From: Deltaproteobacteria bacterium
Lineage (GTDB): Bacteria; Desulfobacterota; Desulfovibrionia; Desulfovibrionales; Desulfovibrionaceae
Assembly (NCBI GenBank): GCA_009929215.1
Contig: SAAX01000009.1
Location: 1 to 55,249, forward strand
DNA: 55,249 bases
Direction of reading: 5' to 3'
This document shows positions 32,706-42,150 of this stretch, piece by piece (the first letter of the stretch is position 1; each line of letters starts with the position of its first letter). The position numbers and the translations under genes were made by a program. Under the pieces are notes generated by a model that ran no database searches, was not told the DNA's origin, and saw only the letters and a program-made list of their open reading frames with translations.

Positions 32706-33194
32706 ATGGGTCAGGATATTTTCGACCTCATCATAGTGCTTATTCTGGTTTTTTTTGGCACACGAGGCTTCATTTCCGGCTTCGTGGGCGAGGTGGCCGG
32801 CCTTGTTTCACTGCTGGGCGGTTTTTGGGCCGCGCACCACTATCATGCCCTGCTTGCCCCTCGGCTGACCCTCATTGTTGATCCTTCGTGGCGGGTCATT
32901 GCCGCCTATGTGCTCATCTTTTTGGGCGTGATCATCTCTGTGGCCATACTTGCCCGCATTCTGCAAAAAATTCTCTCCTTTTCCTTTGTTTCGTGGGCCG
33001 ACAAACTGGCTGGCGGCATGCTTGGTCTGGCCAAGGGCATACTGCTGTGCTCGCTGGGCCTGCTGTTTTTGCAAAAATTTTTCGCGGGTGCTCCCTTTAT
33101 GCAGCACTCACGCGCACTGCCCTACTTTAACGCGCTCATGACCCAGGTACACGGCTGGCTGCCGCCCGACCTCACCGCCCGCCTGGGCATCTAA
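32706..33194 (+). CDS. CvpA-family membrane protein
   Basis: This 162-residue protein has four membrane segments (about residues 5-25, 30-47, 64-85 and 100-122) with the CvpA pattern FDLIIVLILVFFGTRGFISGFVGEV. In E. coli CvpA is linked to purine biosynthesis operons and colicin V export; in other bacteria it affects envelope integrity. Function here is unclear. The ATG at 32706 follows GGAGA. It precedes mazG by 28 bp. Confidence 0.88.
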   Translation: MGQDIFDLIIVLILVFFGTRGFISGFVGEVAGLVSLLGGFWAAHHYHALLAPRLTLIVDPSWRVIAAYVLIFLGVIISVAILARILQKILSFSFVSWADKLAGGMLGLAKGILLCSLGLLFLQKFFAGAPFMQHSRALPYFNALMTQVHGWLPPDLTARLGI

Positions 33195-33222
33195 CTGCCG
33201 CATTACCAAGGAAATCTGCACC

Positions 33223-34023
33223 ATGGAAAAGACCGCCCTTGAAGAACTTCAGCTGATCATCGACAAGCTTACCGCCCCCGACGGCTGCCCCTGGGACAAA
33301 GAACAAACGCCTGAAAGTCTTACGGAATATATCATCGAAGAAAGCCACGAGCTGGTGAGCGCCATTCGCTCTGGCGATGTGGCCGAAATTTGCGAAGAAC
33401 TGGGCGACGTGGCCTTTTTGCTGCTTTTTGTGGCGCGCATGTACGAAAAGCAGGGCAAGTTTACCCTCAATGACGCCCTCAACAACAACCGCGCCAAGAT
33501 GATTCGCCGCCACCCGCATGTGTTCAGCAACACGGTTTTTGACAGCCTGGACGAACAGCTCAAGGCCTGGGAAAAAATCAAGCGCGCCGAGCACACCGAT
33601 GAAGAAGGCAAGCCCAAGGGCATGTTTGACACCCTGCCCGAAAGCCTGCCCCCTTTGTCCAAGGCATACCGCATCAACTCCAAGGCGGCCCGCGTTGGCT
33701 TTACATGGCAGGAAGATGAAGAAGTTGAACAGCAGGTGGAAGCCGAATGGCTGGAATGGCTCGACGCCTCTGCCAGCGGCGATCAGGATGCCCAAAAGCA
33801 CGAACTGGGCGACCTGTTGTTCAGCATTGCCGAGCTGGGCCGCCGCAAAGGCATCAAGGCCAATGAGGCGCTGGACTACGCCAACCGCCGTTTTCTCAAA
33901 CGCTTTGCCCGCATGGAAGAACTGGCCCGCGAGCAGAACCTCGATTTTGCTGCTCTGAGCATTGATGAAAAAGACGAGCTGTGGAACACGGCCAAGGCCG
34001 AGGAACAAGCGGCCAAATCCTAG
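33223..34023 (+). CDS. mazG: Nucleoside triphosphate pyrophosphohydrolase MazG
   Basis: MazG hydrolyses nucleoside triphosphates to monophosphates and pyrophosphate, and can lower (p)ppGpp-related stress. The 266-residue protein carries two MazG domains, as in E. coli: the N-terminal CPWDKEQTPESLTEYIIEESHELV with EELGDVAFLLLFVARM and the C-terminal KHELGDLLFSIAELGRRKGI. The EExxE and ExxD metal motifs are seen. It lies between cvpA and the large lipoprotein gene. Confidence 0.95.
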   Translation: MEKTALEELQLIIDKLTAPDGCPWDKEQTPESLTEYIIEESHELVSAIRSGDVAEICEELGDVAFLLLFVARMYEKQGKFTLNDALNNNRAKMIRRHPHVFSNTVFDSLDEQLKAWEKIKRAEHTDEEGKPKGMFDTLPESLPPLSKAYRINSKAARVGFTWQEDEEVEQQVEAEWLEWLDASASGDQDAQKHELGDLLFSIAELGRRKGIKANEALDYANRRFLKRFARMEELAREQNLDFAALSIDEKDELWNTAKAEEQAAKS

Positions 34024-34034
34024 CGGTCATAGCT

Positions 34035-36269
34035 ATGCAGCGTCATTCTTGCCCACGGTGTGATCAGCGCTTGCGCGGTAGGCTGGCAGTCTTGCTGCCG
34101 CCTGTGGCGCGGTTTGCCCTGTGCTTGGCCCCGCGCATGGGCCAGTGCATGGCCCGGGCCATATCCCTGGGCTTTGCCCTGTGCATTACCCTGTGCTTGG
34201 TGCTGACCGCCTGTACCCCCCGCAGTGGCCGCGCCGGGCACGATGCAGCTCTGCGGCGCGAGCAGCAATCCGGCAGCACGGCCCTGCTGCCGCGTGCTGA
34301 TCCGGGCTACCTGCAATGGCTCGAACGGCAGTCCATGCTCGGCTCCACCCAGGAGCTCACAGGCCAGGTTTCCGGCACAGACCTTATCTGGCGCAACAGT
34401 GCCTCGGCACGGCGCGTGCCTCTGCTGCTCACCGCTGCCCCCAACTGGTTTGACGTCAACCCCCACAGCCTTGCTGGCGGACAGCCAGCCCTGCGGGCTC
34501 TGGCGCAGCCGGGGCTGGACACGCTGCTAACGCAAGCTGGCTTTGGCGGGCTGTTTTTAGCCCCCACCGGTGAGAAAGGCGACATCTGGAGTGCCCACGC
34601 GGCCTCGGCGCAACCCGACGCAGCCTCTGAAGCGGGCGACAACGTCACTTCGCTGCGGGCTGATCCCACACTGGGCGCTGGCGACAACTTCAACCGTCTT
34701 GCGGAAAAGCTGGATCAGGCGCACATGCAGATGGGCGGCGAGCTGCCCCCGGCTGCCACGGGCCTGGGGCCGGATTTCATCCTTCAGGCCCGGCGGGCCT
34801 CGCGCTTTGACGGTCTGTACGCCATGATGTCCGTGCCGCAAAAAGACTGGAGCATTTTGCCAACCACTGCGGGCGAGTGGGATTGTTTGCCCCTGCGCGA
34901 AACGGCCCTTGCCGAACTGCGCAAACGCGGCATTATTCCCGAAGCACTGCGGCGCGACAGTGTGGACTGGGCCACCCCCGGCGGCTGGGCCGTTACCGGC
35001 GAAATTCGCGGGTCAGATGGTCAGGTACGGCGCTGGGTGTACCGCTACAGCGGCAATACCCTGCGGCCCGTATTGCTGTGGCAGGATCCGTCTGGTCAGG
35101 CGCGGCGGGTATTTTCTGCTGCTGTTATCCAACACACAGGGCTGCAACAGCAAACCCTTGCGGGCATACGGCTTGAGCCCCTCATGGGGCTTGATGCACA
35201 GGCAGACGGTCAGCCAGGGGGCAGGGCCGATGCGGCGGCGCTTGTGCCCGGCATCGAGGCTTTGGAATCGCTGGCGGGCGAGGTACACCGCTATGGTGGC
35301 TGGGCCGTGCAGGACGACATACTGCCCCCCTCGCTGACACGCACCGTGCTTGCCACTGCTGTGGATTTCAGCCGCGACAGCATCACCCCGGCAGCGGCTG
35401 GCTACGCACTGCTGAGCGGCGATGCCGCCCCGCTGACCGCCCTGCTCAAGGCATCGCTGGCGGCGGGCGTTGACCACAGCCGCCTTGCGCGTGGCCTGCG
35501 CGACAGGCAGTATGTAGACTGGCGGCCCCTGCTTGATCTGCCCGATGGCAAGGCTCTGGTGAGCCGTGCGCAGCAACTCGCCAAGGGTTCGCCTGAGGCT
35601 TTTGGTCTGCCCGCCACTCAGGCGGAGCTGGCAGCGCGGGCTCTGGGCCTTGACCACACAAGAGCTACCCGGCCCGAGAATACCGCGGCCATGGAATCGG
35701 CCTGCATGCTGCTGCTCGGCTGGCGCATGGGGCTGCCGGGACTGACATTTTTAAGCCCGCAGGATATAACAGGGGCGCTTGGTCTGCCGCAAGGTTCGGG
35801 CAAGGGCGCTTCTGACGCTGGCGGCGTGGCGCTTTGGAGCGCTACGGGCCAAATAGGCGGGCTGGCAGGCATCCATGCACCAGCCCCGCTGGCCTTTGGC
35901 CCTCTGGACATGCAGTGGAGCCGCGAATCAAGCTTTGCCCGCCAGATTGCCCGCATCCTGCAAGGCAGAAAGGCAGCAGGGCTGGCGGGCGGGCGGCTGG
36001 TGCAGGTTACAGGCGGGGCCTCTGGCTGCGTGGCAACCTTGAGCGCCCTGCCAGGTGACGGATACTGGCTGCTTGCAGCAAATTTTTCTGATAAAAAGCA
36101 ACACATAGTCTGCCCCCTGCCTGCAGACGCCCAAGGCCCCGCACGCGATGTGCAAAGCGGCCAGAGCATCTCAAAGGCCGGACGCGCCGTGGAAATTGAC
36201 CTCGAAGCCCGCCAGGCAAGGCATGTGCTGCTTGGTGAGCCGAAAACGCATGAAGGAGCGATGCCATGA
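34035..36269 (+). CDS. Large lipoprotein, possibly a divergent GH13-like protein
   Basis: This 744-residue protein is not firmly recognised. A hydrophobic signal and lipobox (LTAC, about residue 59 from the chosen start) make it a likely lipoprotein; start choice is uncertain, and an ATG at 34137 would give a typical 25-residue lipoprotein signal. Several stretches recall the GH13 alpha-amylase or trehalose synthase fold, but without clear catalytic residues: WFDVNPHSL, LDTLLTQAGFGGLFLAPT, GLGPDFILQARR, and a C-terminal beta-domain-like DGYWLLAANFSDKKQHIVC. Its stop overlaps the next gene, a membrane protein, as ATGA. Together they may form an envelope-related pair. Confidence 0.7.
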   Translation: MQRHSCPRCDQRLRGRLAVLLPPVARFALCLAPRMGQCMARAISLGFALCITLCLVLTACTPRSGRAGHDAALRREQQSGSTALLPRADPGYLQWLERQSMLGSTQELTGQVSGTDLIWRNSASARRVPLLLTAAPNWFDVNPHSLAGGQPALRALAQPGLDTLLTQAGFGGLFLAPTGEKGDIWSAHAASAQPDAASEAGDNVTSLRADPTLGAGDNFNRLAEKLDQAHMQMGGELPPAATGLGPDFILQARRASRFDGLYAMMSVPQKDWSILPTTAGEWDCLPLRETALAELRKRGIIPEALRRDSVDWATPGGWAVTGEIRGSDGQVRRWVYRYSGNTLRPVLLWQDPSGQARRVFSAAVIQHTGLQQQTLAGIRLEPLMGLDAQADGQPGGRADAAALVPGIEALESLAGEVHRYGGWAVQDDILPPSLTRTVLATAVDFSRDSITPAAAGYALLSGDAAPLTALLKASLAAGVDHSRLARGLRDRQYVDWRPLLDLPDGKALVSRAQQLAKGSPEAFGLPATQAELAARALGLDHTRATRPENTAAMESACMLLLGWRMGLPGLTFLSPQDITGALGLPQGSGKGASDAGGVALWSATGQIGGLAGIHAPAPLAFGPLDMQWSRESSFARQIARILQGRKAAGLAGGRLVQVTGGASGCVATLSALPGDGYWLLAANFSDKKQHIVCPLPADAQGPARDVQSGQSISKAGRAVEIDLEARQARHVLLGEPKTHEGAMP

Positions 36270-38419
36270 CCCAGAACAGCGCCCAGAATTCCGAAGGCCA
36301 GACTGCCTGTCAGCCGGGGGGCCAGCAGCCCGGCGCGGAAGGGGAACACGCCGCCGCGCAAGCCGCTGCCGCCTCCCAACCCACGGGCCCAGCTGCCGAA
36401 CCAGCAGCACAGGCTGCCCCCAGCCCTGAAAGCTCTGGCTCGGAAAATTCCGGCCCAGAAAGCTCCTCAACAGCCGGATCCAGCACAGGCGCGTCCCGCC
36501 CGGTAACCATTTCGGCCAAGGGTTTCAGGGGTGTGTTTGGCAATATTGGCAAGTCAGGCAAAGTCGCTTCTTCTGCCAATTCCGCAGGCCAGACCGCTCA
36601 ATCCGCTGCAAAGCCAGCGGCCTCATCTAATCTCCAGCCCAGCGTTCCCGGCTTTGGCGACAAAATTTTTGATGCTGCAAGTCTTGCAGGCCCTCTGGCC
36701 CTGCTGCTCATCATGCTGGCCCAAGCATGGCCTGCCCTCATGGGACACAGCGTTTACTGCCCCCGCGAGGCAGCGGGCATCATGGCCTTTGTGCAAACCG
36801 CGCAAAGCGGCATGTGGCTTGCGCCTGCCGGTGATGGTCTTGCCCAGTGGCCCGTGTTTTTCTGGTTTTTGCGTGGCATGGATACCCTGCTTGCCAAACT
36901 TGCCCCGCAGTTTGCCCATCTGCTCTTTCCCCTTACAGCCATGGCGGGCTGCCTGCTGAGTCTTGTGGCCGTGTGGGTGCTGGGCCGGGTTGCCGGGCTT
37001 GACCGCAAGGCCGCACTGGCTGGCGGTATGCTGCTGCTCTGTGCGCCCATTTTTGCGCCGCTCTCTACCTTTGTGGGGCCAGAGGCCCTGGCAACAGCCC
37101 TCACACTGCTGTCGCTGGCCGGCCTGTGCCACGGCTGGCAAAAGCCCGGCACGACCTTTACGGTTCCCCTTGGTTTTGTGCTGGCGGCTCTGGCCGGACT
37201 CACGGGCGGGCTCTTTTATGTACTGCTGCCCGTACTGACCAGCCTTATCTTTTTGTTCTGGCGCTGCGGATTCCGCCGTGCGCAGAAGCCCGACGGTCTG
37301 CTGGGCTTTGCCCTGCTGCTGATCGTGGTGGGCTGCTGGCTTGCCGTGGTCATGCTGTGGCAACAGCCGCAGGGCTACCTTAAGAATCTTGGCGAGCAGC
37401 TTGTTACATGGCCCATCAGCAAGGCCACATGGTGGAAGCCTCTTGCCTTTGCGGGCCTTGGTCTGCTGCCCTGGCTGGCAGTGATTTGCGGCGTTTCGTG
37501 GGCGCGCGTGCTGCGTACCGCCCCGGCCGATCTGGCTGCCTCACGCAACGAAAAGGCTGGTATGGCCTTTTTGTGGATAGCCCTTGTCATTGCCTGCCTG
37601 CTCTGCATTCCTGCCGCCGACATGGTGGGCGCTGCCGTGTGCGCTGGCTGCCTGGCGGCTCTGCTGCTTGGCAAGGCCCTGCTGCGCCTCTCGCCCGCTG
37701 GAGCAAAACTGTTCTATATCATCGCGGCCCTGCTTCTGCTGCACGCCAGCATGGCTCTGGTGGCGGCTGGGTTTGGCTTCAGCCTCGACTGGCTTGGCAA
37801 GTTCCTCCGCATTACCCTCAGCGAAAGCCAGCGTGCAGCCGTGCTCGGCCTCAAGGCCCTGCCCGTGCTTGGCGGCATTGGTATTGTGGCGGCGGTACTG
37901 CTTGCCCGCCTTGTGCGCCGTGGCGCGCACGGTGGCACCAGCGGCTCGCTGGTGCTTTGCACGGCCATTGCCATTGTTCTGGCCCAGCCCGCATCACTCA
38001 TGCTTATGCCCCAGCTAGAGAAAACCCCCGAAGCACAAGTGAAAAGCCTGAGCGCCATTCTTGCCCCCGCGCCCACAGCCACACCGGCCACTCCTGCTGC
38101 CCCGATGGCTCCCGCCGAAGTTGCACCCGCCCCGGCCACGGCGCCCGAAGCGGCTCCGGCTGCCCCTGTTGAAAAACCCGCCGCCCCTGTGCAGGAACCC
38201 GTTGCGGCCCCTGCCGCTGCCCAGCCCGAAGCCGCAGCCCAGGGCACAGCTGCCGCGCCCGCCCCGGCTGAAGCGCCCGCAGCTGCCGCCCCCACTGCTG
38301 CAGACGCGGCCAGGGAACTGGCCAAGGAAGTGGTTAAGGAAGCTGCACCCGCTCCGGCAGAACAGGCCCCGGCGGCCCCCGCTCAGGCTCCTGCTGCGGC
38401 CCCGACTCCGGCCAACTGA
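36266..38419 (+). CDS. ArnT-like membrane protein with low-complexity ends
   Basis: This 717-residue protein has a disordered, Ala/Ser/Gln-rich N-terminus (about residues 1-135), about 11-12 membrane segments in the middle (about 136-590), and an Ala/Pro-rich, probably disordered tail (about 600-717). The first large loop (REAAGIMAFVQTAQSGMWLAPAGDGLAQWP) resembles that of ArnT/GT39 glycosyltransferases, but the usual catalytic Asp-Glu is not conserved (Arg-Glu instead). It is coupled to the lipoprotein gene by an ATGA overlap. It may be an inactive or divergent GT-C protein. Confidence 0.7.
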   Translation: MTQNSAQNSEGQTACQPGGQQPGAEGEHAAAQAAAASQPTGPAAEPAAQAAPSPESSGSENSGPESSSTAGSSTGASRPVTISAKGFRGVFGNIGKSGKVASSANSAGQTAQSAAKPAASSNLQPSVPGFGDKIFDAASLAGPLALLLIMLAQAWPALMGHSVYCPREAAGIMAFVQTAQSGMWLAPAGDGLAQWPVFFWFLRGMDTLLAKLAPQFAHLLFPLTAMAGCLLSLVAVWVLGRVAGLDRKAALAGGMLLLCAPIFAPLSTFVGPEALATALTLLSLAGLCHGWQKPGTTFTVPLGFVLAALAGLTGGLFYVLLPVLTSLIFLFWRCGFRRAQKPDGLLGFALLLIVVGCWLAVVMLWQQPQGYLKNLGEQLVTWPISKATWWKPLAFAGLGLLPWLAVICGVSWARVLRTAPADLAASRNEKAGMAFLWIALVIACLLCIPAADMVGAAVCAGCLAALLLGKALLRLSPAGAKLFYIIAALLLLHASMALVAAGFGFSLDWLGKFLRITLSESQRAAVLGLKALPVLGGIGIVAAVLLARLVRRGAHGGTSGSLVLCTAIAIVLAQPASLMLMPQLEKTPEAQVKSLSAILAPAPTATPATPAAPMAPAEVAPAPATAPEAAPAAPVEKPAAPVQEPVAAPAAAQPEAAAQGTAAAPAPAEAPAAAAPTAADAARELAKEVVKEAAPAPAEQAPAAPAQAPAAAPTPAN

Positions 38420-38782
38420 TCACGCACCTCACTGAATATACCAACCCGATGTCGGGTTGACCGCGCAAGGCCCCAGGTATGGGGCCTTGCTGCGTTGTGC
38501 GGCCTCATGCATCTTTCGCAGTCTGGATGCCAACGCTTGTTCTGCCTGTTTTTACCACGCCTTGCGCCATGTATGGCGGCCTGTTTGCGGCCTGTTGCGG
38601 CATATCCCGCTGTGTGTGCAACCACCTGCCGTCAAATACCCTGACATGCCCCAAGGTTCATCGGCCCTGGCCCCCCCCACACCCAAAACAAAAAGGCCCC
38701 GGAATATTCCGGAGCCCTTGAAGTCAGACATGGCATTCGCAAAACCGCGCCGACATAACATGAGGCGCAAGCTGCCAGATGC
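38420..38782. other. Convergent intergenic region with hairpins
   Basis: No gene is seen here. Hairpins occur at 38442-38459 (CAACCCGA/TCGGGTTG) and 38466-38489 (CAAGGCCCC/GGGGCCTTG) after the plus-strand gene, and a terminator for the minus-strand gene at 38690-38718. The hairpins near 38442-38489 have no T-run and may end or protect the plus-strand transcript. Confidence 0.5.
38690..38718 (-). terminator. Terminator of the glpX operon
   Basis: The palindrome CCGGAATATTCCGG, extended by GGC/GCC, is followed by a five-T run on the minus strand. It lies about 65 bp past the secreted-protein stop. Confidence 0.75.
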
Positions 38783-39316
38783 CTACTTGTTTATGGGCGG
38801 CGCATCGCCGCCAGCCTTGAGCATGGTTCCAAGGTGACGCCGCGCCAAGGCAAGTTCGCCTTCTGATACAGCGGGCATGTCTTTGGAACGTGCGCCTGTC
38901 ATGTCGTTACCTTCCTCAACAATGGAGAGGGCGGCGGCCATGCGGCCCATGACGCAAAAAAAACGCACCGGGTTCCATTTGTGCTCCTGCACCCAGGCAG
39001 CGGCTTTGGACGAATACAAAAAATCTGCCTTGCCGTTGCGCAGTATGGGATGAGCCTCTTCGTTGTTGTTCTTGGCCCAGGAACGGAACTGGGGCAACAG
39101 ATCGAGAAAATCCAACAGCTCCTTGTCCGTCACTGGCGGCTGCTTTTCGTACACATTTACAGTGCTGCTTGCAGTGCTTGCAGCAGCGGGTTGTTCCGCT
39201 TTTTTCTTGGCAGCGGTAGCCTGTGCGGCCTCAGCAATGCCAGGGCCAACGGCCACCAGCGGCAGGGCCAATAAAAGCGCCGCAATGACGCCAGCGTGAG
39301 ATAAAAAATTCTTCAT
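38783..39316 (-). CDS. Secreted hypothetical protein
   Basis: This 177-residue protein has a signal peptide (about residues 1-30, ending AEA or AQA) followed by a short Ala/Lys-rich linker, then an acidic and helical C-terminal domain from about residue 55. It is probably periplasmic. It is not recognised. Its start directly follows the glpX stop with no gap, so it is translationally coupled to glpX. A terminator ends the operon. Confidence 0.75.
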   Translation of the reverse strand: MKNFLSHAGVIAALLLALPLVAVGPGIAEAAQATAAKKKAEQPAAASTASSTVNVYEKQPPVTDKELLDFLDLLPQFRSWAKNNNEEAHPILRNGKADFLYSSKAAAWVQEHKWNPVRFFCVMGRMAAALSIVEEGNDMTGARSKDMPAVSEGELALARRHLGTMLKAGGDAPPINK

Positions 39317-40300
39317 TCAATACCGAACCGCGCTGATTTTAGCGAGTCTGTCCATATTATGGTAAGACTCAACATACCGCAGGGTGCCAGTTTTGCCGCG
39401 CAAAACCAGCGAATGGGTTACGGCGTGCTTGGCGCTGTAGCGCACCCCCCTCAGGAAGTCGCCGCCAGAGATACCCGTAGCCGCAAAGAAACAATCGTCG
39501 CTGCGCACGAGGTCGTGAACCGTGAGCACCTCACGGGCATCAATGCCCGCCTCGGTGATGGCCTCTTTTTCCACATACGACTGAGGATCAAGACGGGCCA
39601 GAATCTGCCCGCCCATGCCCTTGATGGCGCAAGCGGCCAGTACGCCTTCGGGCGTGCCGCCCGTGCCCATCATGATATCCACTTCAGAGCGGGGATCAAC
39701 AGCCATCAGCGAACCTGCAACGTCGCCGTCGGTTTGCAGCTGAATGCGTGCCCCGGCCTGCCGGATTTCTGAAATAAGCTTTTCGTGGCGGGGCTTGTCG
39801 AGCACAAAGACCACAAGATCCTGCACTTTTTTGCCCATGGCCTTGGCCACATTGAACAGATTGTCCTTTACCGGTGCGTCGAGGTCAATCACATTGCGGG
39901 CCTCGCGGGCCACAACGAGCTTTTGCATATAGTAGCTTGGGCCAGGATTGAACATGCTGCCGCGCGGGGCAACGCCCACCACCGATATGGCGTTGGGGCG
40001 GCCATAGGCCAGCAGGTTTGTGCCTTCCACGGGGTCAACGGCCACGTCCAGGCTGGGGCCACTGCCCTTGCCCACCTTTTCGCCGTTAAAGAGCATGGGG
40101 GCATTGTCTTTTTCGCCCTCGCCAATGATCACCAGGCCGTCAATGCTGAGGGTGGCGAAGCTGACGCGCATGGCGTCAACGGCAGCGCCGTCTCCGGCTT
40201 CCTTGTCTCCCCGTCCGAGCCAGCGGGCCGATGCAAGGGCCGCAGCCTCGGTAATGCGAACAATGTCCAGGGCCAGATTTTTCTCCGGTGCTTCCGCCAT
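39317..40300 (-). CDS. glpX: Fructose-1,6-bisphosphatase class II (GlpX)
   Basis: GlpX dephosphorylates fructose-1,6-bisphosphate in gluconeogenesis. The 327-residue protein has the metal and substrate motifs GEGEKDNAPML, DVAVDPVEGTNLLAYG and MGTGGTPEGVLAACA of class II enzymes. The ATG at 40300 follows GGAGGA; a longer frame starts at 40312. It is followed directly by the secreted hypothetical gene. Upstream lies the terminator of nadE. Confidence 0.95.
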   Translation of the reverse strand: MAEAPEKNLALDIVRITEAAALASARWLGRGDKEAGDGAAVDAMRVSFATLSIDGLVIIGEGEKDNAPMLFNGEKVGKGSGPSLDVAVDPVEGTNLLAYGRPNAISVVGVAPRGSMFNPGPSYYMQKLVVAREARNVIDLDAPVKDNLFNVAKAMGKKVQDLVVFVLDKPRHEKLISEIRQAGARIQLQTDGDVAGSLMAVDPRSEVDIMMGTGGTPEGVLAACAIKGMGGQILARLDPQSYVEKEAITEAGIDAREVLTVHDLVRSDDCFFAATGISGGDFLRGVRYSAKHAVTHSLVLRGKTGTLRYVESYHNMDRLAKISAVRY

Positions 40301-40368
40301 GATATCCTCCACTCAAATCAGCGTTGTGCAACACACTGCTCTTACCCCAGTGCGGTGCGGGCTTCAAG

Positions 40369-40395
40369 AAAAAACCCCGCCTCGTTTCGCGGGCG
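40369..40395 (-). terminator. Terminator of nadE
   Basis: On the minus strand a GC-rich stem (CCCGC/GCGGG) with an 8-nt loop is followed by a six-T run. It lies about 55 bp past the nadE stop. Confidence 0.7.
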
Positions 40396-40449
40396 GCTGG
40401 CAAACTTTGCGCCAAACCGCCCTGCGCCTCACTTTTACAGACAGTCAGC

Positions 40450-42132
40450 CTATTTTTCTGGCAGGCTGAAACGCCCCGCAACGGGAGTTTGCCAGCCACC
40501 GCCAAAGGGCGTGCGGCTCAGATAAATGGCCAAAGGCTCCTGACGGCGCTTGAATTCAGCCCGGAACAGCTTGTCCCGCACATCCTTGCGGGTGGGCGAA
40601 AGCGGGCCCGATTCAGCCTCTGCGGGCTGCAACAGGTCTTCGAGAATGGGGTCCAGATCCTCGTAGGGCAGCAGGCTGTCCGAATCCTTCTGGCCGGGAC
40701 GCAGCTCTGCCGAGGGAGCCTTGGTGAAAATTTCGTCGGGTATGATTTCTGCGCCACGGTGGGCATTGTACCAGCGGCCCACAGCGTAGACCTGCGTTTT
40801 GGTAAGGTCGCCAATAACAGCCAGCGCGCCCACAGAATCGCCGTACAGGGTGCAGTAACCCATTGCCCCCTCGCTCTTGTTGCCCGTATTGAGCACCAGC
40901 GCACCGGCCCTGTTGGCCAGCGAAGTTATGAGCGTGCCGCGAATGCGGGCCTGTACGTTTTCAAAGGTGACATCGCCGGGTTTTTCTTCAAACAGGTCAA
41001 GACCGGGTTTGAGCGCGGTGGCAAAGGCCTCCATGAGCGGGCCAATGGGCAGGGTCACGGTGGTGATGCCCAGATTTTTCGCCAGCTTGGTGGCGTCTGT
41101 CAGCGATCCTTCACTGCTGTGGGGCGAGGGCAAGAGCACGCCGGTGACGTTTTCCGCCCCCAGGGCCTCAACAGCCACGCTGCACACAAGGGCAGAATCC
41201 ATGCCGCCCGAAATGGCCACAATGCCCTTTTCTACCCCGCACTTGCGCACAAAGTCGCGCGTGCCGAGCACAAGGGCCCGCCAATAGTCTTCTTCCACGC
41301 ACGATGCCAGCGGCTCTGGCGTTTTGGCCCCATTCTGGCCACGTGCGGTGTCCACAACCAGCACGTCTTCCTCAAAGGCCTTGCCACGGGCAAGCAGCTG
41401 GCCCGTGGGATCAAATACAAGGCTCTGGCCGTTGTACACGCGGCTGTCGTTGCCGCCAACCATGTTGACAGAAAACATGTGCACATGATGCCGCGCCGCC
41501 ACATGCGAAAGCAGGTGCTCGTCCGTTTCCTGCGCGCCCACGCTAAAGGGAGCCGCAGCCATGTGCACAAGGGCGTCCACGCCGCGCTGCACCAGTTCCA
41601 TAAGCGGGTTATGGCCGCTGGCGTAACGGGTTTTCCAGAAGGAGCCGTCTTCGCTCTGCGCGTCTTCGCACAACACCACGCCAATGCGCCAGCCGCCCAT
41701 GGTTACGATGCCGCACGATATGCCACGGTCAAAATACCGGGCGTCCTCGTCGGCAGATTCGGCCACGCTGGGGTTCTGCCCCTGATTCTGGTAGACCTTG
41801 CGCGAAACAACCTGCCAGCCGCCCTTTTCCACCAGCACGGCCGCGTTGGAAAGCAGACCGGAGGCGTACACGCTGGGCACAGGCGCGCCCACCAGCAATG
41901 AGGGGCCGTCCTTGAGTTCAGCGGCCAGAATATCCAGAGCCTTGAGGCAGCCAGCGGCAAAGCCCTGGGCGCACAGATAGTGCCCCGGAGCCACACCGCA
42001 CAGCGCCAGCTCGGGCGTAACGCACAGGTCTGCCCCGGCGGTACCCGCCTGACGGGCGGTGCTGATGATACGTTCTACATTTCCGGCCACATCGCCGGTA
42101 ACGGTGTTGCACTGCAATAGGGCGATTTTCAT
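40450..42132 (-). CDS. nadE: Glutamine-dependent NAD+ synthetase
   Basis: This 560-residue enzyme amidates deamido-NAD to NAD, taking ammonia from glutamine. The N-terminal nitrilase-fold glutaminase domain shows the triad E41 (TPELALCG), K112 (SRKVYQNQG) and C155 (GVVLCEDA). The C-terminal synthetase domain has the ATP-pyrophosphatase loop SGGMDS (309-314) and SPHSSEGSLTDA. Length and order match the fused form. It lies 18 bp downstream of the UbiD-family gene and is likely in one operon with it and the Nudix gene. Confidence 0.95.
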   Translation of the reverse strand: MKIALLQCNTVTGDVAGNVERIISTARQAGTAGADLCVTPELALCGVAPGHYLCAQGFAAGCLKALDILAAELKDGPSLLVGAPVPSVYASGLLSNAAVLVEKGGWQVVSRKVYQNQGQNPSVAESADEDARYFDRGISCGIVTMGGWRIGVVLCEDAQSEDGSFWKTRYASGHNPLMELVQRGVDALVHMAAAPFSVGAQETDEHLLSHVAARHHVHMFSVNMVGGNDSRVYNGQSLVFDPTGQLLARGKAFEEDVLVVDTARGQNGAKTPEPLASCVEEDYWRALVLGTRDFVRKCGVEKGIVAISGGMDSALVCSVAVEALGAENVTGVLLPSPHSSEGSLTDATKLAKNLGITTVTLPIGPLMEAFATALKPGLDLFEEKPGDVTFENVQARIRGTLITSLANRAGALVLNTGNKSEGAMGYCTLYGDSVGALAVIGDLTKTQVYAVGRWYNAHRGAEIIPDEIFTKAPSAELRPGQKDSDSLLPYEDLDPILEDLLQPAEAESGPLSPTRKDVRDKLFRAEFKRRQEPLAIYLSRTPFGGGWQTPVAGRFSLPEK

Positions 42133-42150
42133 TCCGATGCCTCCCCCATG

